From Symsagittifera roscoffensis (taxonomy: Eukaryota; Xenacoelomorpha; Acoela; Convolutidae), in contig NC_087065.1 in assembly GCF_963678635.1 (NCBI RefSeq), positions 4,446,020 through 4,510,019 on the forward strand: a DNA stretch of 64,000 nt. The letters are read 5' to 3'. Numbering within the stretch: the first letter of the stretch is position 1; each line of letters begins with the position of its first letter. A program made the translations under genes and the position numbers. This document shows positions 59,501 to 64,000 of the stretch, piece after piece. Below the pieces are notes generated by a model, which was not told the origin of the DNA, searched no databases, and saw nothing but the letters and a program-made list of their open reading frames with translations.

Positions 59501-60718
59501 ACTACAAAAAAAATGCTTGAGAGGCAGCCGAAAACCAAAACTAAATTTTTCTAGAAAAGTCTCAAAAACACATCAACCAAAAACTCGAAACGTTAGTTCC
59601 GAGTGAGTTTGATTGAAGGGACTCTTGTCAAAGAAAAAAACAATTACCATAGTTAAATTAGTATTCACGCAAAACTTACACAGAGGCGAAGCTGCATTCT
59701 CAAACACAAGCCACAAAATGCGAATTGGCTGCAAAAAGTGAAACAAAAAAGCAAAAACCAGCTTTGAAAAACTAAACTTTTGCATGTGCGAGCATCGTAG
59801 AAACCCAACCTAGAGATTGAGAGCCACCCGTTTTCAACAAAACTAGTCACCAATAAGGCGGATAAACACATGTTGATAAATTGCCTATGCTATGCAGCAA
59901 AAATGCCAAAAAATGCCACCACTTGTAAGCACTTATAATTGCAAGTTGGATTGAAAAAAGGGACTTGTGTCATAACACAAAGCTCGCAAGCTCGAACGAT
60001 AATTAAACTGTGACAAGAATTGGGCGGAGGAATGTTGCGCCGAAAAAAAATTGTGCACAACAAATATTTCCCCTCCAAAGACGTTTCATATGGCAACTAA
60101 AACAAAATAATATATGCAGAATTATTGTTTCCAGCAAAAAAGAATCAAGGAAAGCCGATTGGAATACAATCATCAGTTTTTATTTCGACGCCAGATGTCT
60201 TCGAAGAATGAATAACAATCATTTTCCAGTATCTAGCAGTAAATTACCTGATGTATTGCATTGGCGGGGTTCTGACTTGCGGTAATTTTGGCCATGATTT
60301 TCGACTTCTCCCAGTTCCAGTAGATGAGTTGCCAGTCGGGTCTTCCAGCTTGGGCCAGCAGGTACTTTGAATCCGGACTAAAAGCGACAGACACGAACTC
60401 AGTAGACTGGAGTTCCGAGTGAGAGAGGAGTTTTTTCTTCCTCAGACTGTGAAGATCGAAGATGGTGATGGTCGCTTTGGACCCCTTCTCGGCAACTGCA
60501 CAGAACTTTCCGTTAGGACTCAGAGCCATAGCAGTGATTCCCTCGCTCTTCTCTGAAGTACAGGCAATAAATCTTTGGATCTTCTGGTCTATGTTATACA
60601 GCACTATGTTCGACCCAGAAGGGTAAACGATGTTCGTTTCATCTATGAAGGCCACATTTCCGGCTACGTCTCCTTTCAGCCCAAAAATATGCTTGCATTG
60701 GGCTATTGCAATCGACAT
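38558..60718 (-). CDS. CFAP57: Cilia- and flagella-associated protein 57, 19 exons
   Basis: Exons in coding order (plus-strand coordinates): 60248-60718, 57069-57281, 56495-56547, 55115-55295, 54296-54508, 52885-53027, 51603-51768, 50786-50899, 50276-50408, 49547-49626, 48879-49214, 45894-46143, 45223-45413, 43891-44064, 43373-43531, 42707-42967, 42036-42356, 40720-40956, 38558-38671. All phases agree. The total is 1,269 codons plus TAG, close to the vertebrate length of about 1,250. Exons 1-11 (residues 1-701) form WD40 propellers, with landmarks such as [31 protein letters not shown] and [12 protein letters not shown]. Exons 12-18 are coiled coil ([33 protein letters not shown]). Known role: an axonemal protein near inner dynein arms needed for normal ciliary beating. 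Two Gly-rich inserts (residues about 316-338 and 1090-1113) are unusual. Intron 17 has a GC donor; the others are GT-AG. Confidence 0.93.
38701..39000 (+). repeat. Dispersed repeat starting with the gccggttgct core
   Basis: Starts with gatagccggttgctctgcaa, then AT-rich sequence, then a block around tcgctcgaaatt and tttctcga. The same order appears at 57,429-57,850. Lies directly upstream of the exon 19 acceptor. Confidence 0.5.
39153..39248. repeat. CFAP57 3'-flank block, copy 2, inside intron 18
   Basis: Same block and orientation as 38,432-38,526, 721 bases away. The two copies bracket the last coding exon. Confidence 0.8.
40153..40470. repeat. 105-bp tandem repeat, three copies
   Basis: The motif atgaggagaattgttatag begins at 40,153, 40,258 and 40,363, exactly 105 bases apart. 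Copies differ at only a few positions (for example ctaattaatg versus ctaattattg). Located in CFAP57 intron 18. Confidence 0.95.
41397..41475 (+). repeat. tRNA-derived SINE-type sequence
   Basis: A-box-like TGGCGAAGTGG at 41,406 and a B-box-like TTGAGAC loop within a T-arm with four of five pairs (GGTGT/TCACC). The acceptor stem does not close, so it is not a working tRNA gene. Unit may extend to about 41,640. Confidence 0.45.
42030..42036 (-). other. GC splice donor of CFAP57 intron 17
   Basis: The exon reads through RIMQ and is followed by GCTAGT instead of GT. Joining at this point to 40,956 (GAGAAC) keeps phase 0 and reproduces the conserved RIMQEN junction. The nearest GT alternative breaks the frame. 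Confidence 0.7.
44363..44810 (+). repeat. hAT-like MITE copy, CFAP57 intron 13
   Basis: Begins CAGGGGCGGATCTAGGATTT and contains the gcgcgcgcc and aagtgcctaaaaacgcc blocks. Its interior appears to join two halves in opposite order compared with the 49.8-kb copy. Confidence 0.5.
46143..46205 (-). repeat. Duplicated 3' splice site of CFAP57 exon 12
   Basis: About 28-base units of T-tract plus ctgtgca(g/a) plus aatgcggtgat occur three times. The proximal and distal copies keep the AG (exon starts 46,143 and 46,200); the middle copy has GTGCAA and lost it. The 57 bases between the two acceptors are open and in frame. Confidence 0.8.
47091..47160 (+). repeat. Possible tRNA-like sequence
   Basis: A B-box-like GGTTTCGAGCC follows a weak A-box (GGTAGCCTAG). 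Stem pairing is poor. Confidence 0.25.
47178..47830. repeat. Tandem pair of about 352-base units in CFAP57 intron 11
   Basis: The sequence from ggtgcccaatttgaccgttt through caaggagaatcacc and tagcttgcaccaaattatca recurs about 352 bases later with around one difference in ten. Confidence 0.8.
48040..48620. repeat. Diverged satellite-like repeat, about 165-base period, four units
   Basis: A motif of the form atatctcgaaaactac, then gagcattcacattt, then a CC/GG-rich end recurs at about 48,053, 48,207, 48,371 and 48,543. Copies are strongly diverged. Confidence 0.5.
49795..50206 (-). repeat. Most complete hAT-like MITE copy (about 410 bp), CFAP57 intron 9
   Basis: One end reads AGCGGATTTAGGGGG; the other, on the opposite strand, CAGGGGTGGATCTAGGATTT. 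These form imperfect terminal inverted repeats (GYGGATYTAGG). Internal blocks gcgcgcgcc and ggtcgacctaaa are shared with the other copies. It begins within about 70 bases of CFAP57 exon 9. Confidence 0.6.
50936..51000 (+). repeat. Short dispersed repeat, CFAP57 intron 7
   Basis: Reads ggccggttgctgtgtaaaaa, matching the family core seen at 38.7 and 57.4 kb, about 40 bases upstream of the exon 8 acceptor. Confidence 0.45.
51060..51180 (-). repeat. tRNA-derived SINE-type sequence
   Basis: On the minus strand, GTGGCCGGGGGTAACGCGC resembles a tRNA A-box region. TTTCGAATCCC matches the B box at the expected spacing of about 40 bases. Confidence 0.5.
51347..51603 (-). repeat. Tandem copies of the end of CFAP57 exon 7 with splice donor
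   Basis: The last 23 codons of exon 7 plus the first part of the intron are repeated downstream at 51,473-51,541 and 51,347-51,415 (periods 130 and 126). Each copy is 69 bases and open in the exon's phase. Each ends in GAG or GAA before GTACAC and is preceded by a C/T tract ending ctaactag. They look like candidate extra exons. Confidence 0.85.
55385..55715 (-). repeat. hAT-like MITE copy, CFAP57 intron 4
   Basis: Contains gcgcgcgcc, ggtcgacctaaa and an end ctcgagaaaatcctagat. Starts just past the splice donor side of exon 4's upstream flank. Confidence 0.5.
56282..56410 (+). repeat. Truncated MITE copy next to CFAP57 exon 3
   Basis: Begins GCCAGTAGAGGATTTAGGGG and breaks off after gcgcgcgcc, about 85 bases from exon 3. 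Confidence 0.45.
57429..57850 (+). repeat. Dispersed repeat with gccggttt core, CFAP57 intron 1
   Basis: Starts atggccggtttctgtgcaag and continues with gttccgaca. After AT-rich sequence it repeats the ttcgctcgaaatt and ttttctgaa blocks of the 38.7-kb copy in the same order. Confidence 0.5.
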
Positions 60719-62294
60719 TTTCTATATCTGAAAAATACTACCGCATATTTAGAAATAAAACTACCCTCCTCCGTCATAATAATTTGGTCACGAATTCAAG
60801 CACGAATTCATTATTTTGTAATAGATAATTTTTTAAAATGGGGTCATTCTCATTGATATCCCCAGCTTAGCAGCCAAAAAATTATAGCCCCCCCCCCCTA
60901 ATTTGTCAATTTCCAATTAAGTTTACAAGAATTGGTGATCTCCAATTCATAAATGCAAACACACGAAAGTTCTTTTCCAATTTGTTAAAACGAAACCTAG
61001 TGCTGCTTACTTAGAGTTACGCTTTTTCCCGGGAGTTCAAATTCTTGATTTTTTCGGTAATTAGATTGCAAAAAATGAAACCAGCACCCAAAATAAGACG
61101 AAGCATTTGTCAAATTGCCAGTATCACCCCGGTTTCATAATCGGTTATTATGGTTTCAGGCATCGAGGAAAAGCCGACTAATTCATTGCATTTTTCGGAC
61201 AAAATTTTGAAAAAAAACTTGTACAATTTTTCGGATGTTCCGGTCAAAAGTCCCCAAACTGCAGGAAGTTTCCAAGTATGAGCCGTCCCGAAGATGACCC
61301 GTCCCGAAATATGAGCCGTCCCGAAATTTCCAAATATGAGCCATCACACAAAAATTTTTGGCTCCTCAACATGAAATAATGACCTCGTTCGTACCAAAAT
61401 TCATCATACTTTGACCTTAATAAAGTATGAGCCGTCCCGAAATTTCCAAATATGAGCCATCACACAAAAATTTTTGGCTCCTTGACACGAAATAATGACC
61501 TCGTTCGTACCAAAATTCATCATAATTTGACCTTAATAAAGTAGAAAATTATGACGATTCAGGCTCATTGTCCACAATCCTTCAAGTTTAATTTCTTTGA
61601 AAATTTTTCGCGGTTTAGGTAAATTTTTGTTCCATTTTCGTTGCATACTTTGCCGAATTGTATCGTATTTGTGGGCCACAAATCGCTGATCTGATTCTTG
61701 TAAATCCACGCCATATAATTTTTTCGGCGCTATTTTAGGGTTTTTGCGACAATTTCGATAACTTTTTCTCGAAAATTGATTTCGAACATATGCTGTTCTT
61801 GCTCAAAATGATTATGTCTGGAGGATTTCATTTTAATTGAATAACACACGAAGTTTGAATGAGCAACTTGGGTTCACGATTTCGCAATATTGGATATCTT
61901 CATTTTGTTTTGAAAATTTTTTTTCATTGTGCTAGGTAAATAAGACGACAGGCCATTTTTTGTATAACAATTTAATCAGAAGTTCAAAAGTATCATAGTA
62001 AACGAGGTTACAGTCAGGAGTCCTTTCATCACATATTCCAGTCAACATCCTAGGATTTTTTAGATATGCAAGAGTAAAGTATAACCTGGATAGAAGCAAA
62101 GAGAATCAGATGGTTGTGAATCAAGCCAACCAGATTGAGAAAACTAAAATCTGCACAGAATAAATTGGAGTTAAGACGACAAGACCTAAAGACGACAAAT
62201 AAAAGTTATTACATGTAAAATGAGCAGTTCGAATTTAAGCGGTTTAAATTTGTCAGAAATACAATTTGGGAAAATTGCGTCCAGCGTCGTCTAA
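60719..62294. other. Intergenic/promoter region upstream of CFAP57
   Basis: No gene seen. The region should hold the CFAP57 promoter. It contains a C-run at about 60,891 and a 116-base tandem repeat (61,270-61,535). Confidence 0.5.
61270..61535. repeat. 116-bp tandem repeat, two full copies plus a fragment
   Basis: The motif atgagccgtcccgaaatttc begins at 61,311 and 61,427, with a partial copy just before. Each unit ends with ttgaccttaataaag. Confidence 0.9.
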
Positions 62295-63178
62295 ATGTCC
62301 CATCAAAAACGGCTGTCTTCAAAACTGCTGTCGACTGATTTGCCTGCCAACAATTTTAGTTTTTCGCCCCTTTGTTCTGATGTATCAATTGAAAAATCCC
62401 TAGAAATGACGCTTAGTATTAAAAAAATGAGCAACCAGGTGAGTCCAAAGTCCAGTTTAGTTTTAGTTACAATTACCCGGGAGTTCAAATTCCAAAGTTG
62501 AGCTTTTATTATATTTTACTTTTAGACCCACTCTGCTCTTAGACCAATCTTCCTAATGACTGGCCACCTATTTACTGTGCAATTTTATTTATTTGAACTT
62601 TTAAGGTCAGAAATTAATTAGAAGTCGATAAAAAATATCACTGAAGAAAAATTCAGGCCAGTCTCGGAATTTGACGGTCCCTTTAAAAACTGAGCAAAAG
62701 TGAGGTGTCAGAGTCACACTACACATCACAAGATTATGATAAACTGCATCAGCTAAGAAAACAAACAGATACAGGTCGCACACAGATACAATTATGAGCT
62801 ATGAATTGCAAGTAGAGGGATTGTAATCGTAAAAGATTTAAACCAATGTAAACTATTTCTACAATATCTAAAATGAATAGATATCCGGAAAATGAAAAAA
62901 CTTCAATTTCAATTTCAGTTTTCTATCAAGCCACAAATCGAACGTCTATGATCTCGATTAGCTGAGCGGAAACTAAAACCCAAAAGATCGTGTTAAAATA
63001 TGTTTAACCAGGTCGGTTTTATTTTCTTAGGTTCACTCTATTTAGTTTAAAATAATGTATCATGACTAAAATGGGCGATGCAAATGTTTTCGAATTATTG
63101 AAATCAATAAAATGTATATTTTTTCAGGATCAACCAGTGAAAAGCATGTGCAGTATAGTTGAAGTTTTTGCCCTCTGA
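62295..63178 (+). CDS. Candidate two-exon small gene, unverified
   Basis: An ATG at 62,295 opens a frame that reaches SNQ at 62,440 before a good donor (GTGAGT). The acceptor ttttttcag at about 63,127 joins in phase to 63,128-63,178, which ends in TGA. The product would be about 65 residues, Ser/Lys-rich, with no known domain. The intron contains one copy of the 634-base-spaced duplication. It might instead be chance, or an untranslated leader of the gene starting at 63,780. Confidence 0.3.
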
Positions 63179-63472
63179 TTTCTGAATTTTGATAGAGAAC
63201 AAATCTATATTTTCGAAGTATATCCGGGTAAAGGCTTTAAGGTCAGCAATTAATTAGAAGTCGATAAAAAATCTCACTGAAAAAAATTCAGGCCAGTCTC
63301 AGAATTTGACGGTCCCTTTAAAAACTGAGCAAAAGTGAGGAGTCAGAGTCACACTACACATCACAAGATTATGATAAACTGCATCAGCTAAGAAAACAAA
63401 CAGATACAGGTCGCACACAGATACAATTATGAGCTATGAACTGCAAGTAGAGGGATTGTAATCGTAAAAGAG
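62603..63472. repeat. Duplicated 235-base block, 634 bases apart
   Basis: The blocks 62,603-62,840 and 63,237-63,472 are nearly identical, from ttaaggtcag through tagagggattgtaatcgtaa. The second copy leads directly into the next tandem duplication. Confidence 0.95.
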
Positions 63473-63863
63473 CTTTTATTAGAAGTCGATAAAAAATATC
63501 TCCGAGCGACAAAATTTTTTCGGAAACGTACAGGTAGGATGCGGTACCAACGAGTAAACTAAGTCATGAGTCAACAACAACGGACAGAAACTCAGCTACC
63601 AATTAATCATGAAAAACAGATTGAAACAGAGAAAATTCAGAAATGCGCTAACAGCAAACAGTAGAGGGATTGTAATCGTAAAAGAGCTTTTATTAGAAGT
63701 CGATAAAAAATATCTCCGAGCGACAAAATTTTTTCGGAAACGTACAGGTAGGATGCGGTACCAACGAGTAAACTAAGTCATGAGTCAACAACAACGGACA
63801 GAAACTCAGCTACCAATTAATCATGAAAAACAAATTGAAACAGAGAAAATTCAGAAATGCGCA
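63446..63863 (+). repeat. 214-base tandem duplication covering a gene start
   Basis: The sequence from gtagagggattgtaatcgta to cagaaatgcgc is present at 63,446-63,652 and again at 63,660-63,863 with only a few differences. Each copy includes an ATG (63,566 and 63,780) in the same context. Confidence 0.95.
63566..63664 (+). pseudogene. Upstream partial copy of the next gene's start
   Basis: The first ATG of the duplication opens a 32-codon frame identical in its first 16 codons to the gene at 63,780. It ends at the repeat junction (TAG at 63,662-63,664). It could act as an upstream ORF or an alternative first exon. Confidence 0.5.
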
Positions 63864-64000
63864 AACAAATCGACGGAAGAAACAAAACAAATCCAAATTA
63901 TTAAAATCAGGCCCCCATTCTCGAAAGAAATGGTCAAGTCAGCCAAAAATCTGGCGCAGGCATATCGAAAATGTGCTTCCGATATACTGAAACAATTCTC
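63780..64000 (+). CDS. 5' end of an unidentified gene, cut by the window edge
   Basis: From the ATG at 63,780 the frame stays open for 73 codons to the last base. The start is Gln/Glu/Lys-rich (MSQQQRTETQLP). It is followed by a more globular, helix-prone stretch (FSKEMVKSAKNLAQAYRKC) that looks like genuine protein. No family is recognised. It is transcribed away from CFAP57. Start choice rests on the conserved ATG in both copies of the 214-base duplication. An intron may follow beyond the window. Confidence 0.55.
   Translation, partial: MSQQQRTETQLPINHEKQIETEKIQKCANKSTEETKQIQIIKIRPPFSKEMVKSAKNLAQAYRKCASDILKQF

Overview
The window is AT-rich, intron-rich animal DNA. Two spliced host genes can be reconstructed exon by exon. 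On the minus strand lies a 19-exon orthologue of the ciliary protein CFAP57/WDR65 (38,558-60,718; 1,269 codons plus stop). On the plus strand lies a 9-exon secreted C-type lectin-like gene (19,329-32,157; 342 codons plus stop). A gene for motile cilia, GT-AG introns of several hundred to several thousand bases, and animal-type mobile elements point to an invertebrate metazoan. I cannot name the lineage from sequence alone.

Layout. From 1 to about 12,590 is a broken Ty3/gypsy-type retroelement on the plus strand. Its order is gag with a zinc knuckle, aspartic protease, reverse transcriptase, RNase H, integrase, a proline-rich unit and an env-like unit, followed by a further proline-rich unit with a long ATG-less reading frame. 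The integrase is present as three tandem copies and the proline-rich unit as two. From 12.6 to 14.57 kb no gene is seen. At 14.57-15.47 kb is a decayed integrase-bearing fragment of a second retroelement on the minus strand. The stretch 15.5-19.3 kb is non-coding with a tRNA-like sequence and a MITE-like element.

The lectin gene fills 19.3-32.2 kb. Its introns hold a 1.18-kb foldback structure, a 110-bp tandem repeat, a Tc1/IS630-type transposase with two breaks, and a 118-bp hairpin-bearing repeat. Behind it (32.1-36.4 kb) is an array of about 1.5-kb decayed units that carry relics of its terminal exon, interrupted by an element whose empty site survives in the sister units. A near-perfect 29-bp-arm hairpin lies at 36.17 kb.

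CFAP57 fills 38.6-60.7 kb. Exons 1-11 encode WD40 beta-propellers, exons 12-18 long coiled coils, and exon 19 a short tail. Its introns carry tRNA-like SINE-type sequences, hAT-like MITEs and local tandem repeats. Upstream of CFAP57, facing the other way, a new gene starts at 63,780 and runs off the window. Its promoter, start codon and first codons are tandemly duplicated.

A recurring theme is short local tandem duplication that copies exon edges. Examples are the tail of CFAP57 exon 7 with its donor (three copies), the CFAP57 exon 12 acceptor (two working AGs 57 bases apart, in frame), lectin exons 8 and 9, and the start of the gene at 63.8 kb. This is the most interesting structure I found. 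I see no CRISPR array, prokaryotic operon or complete RNA gene.
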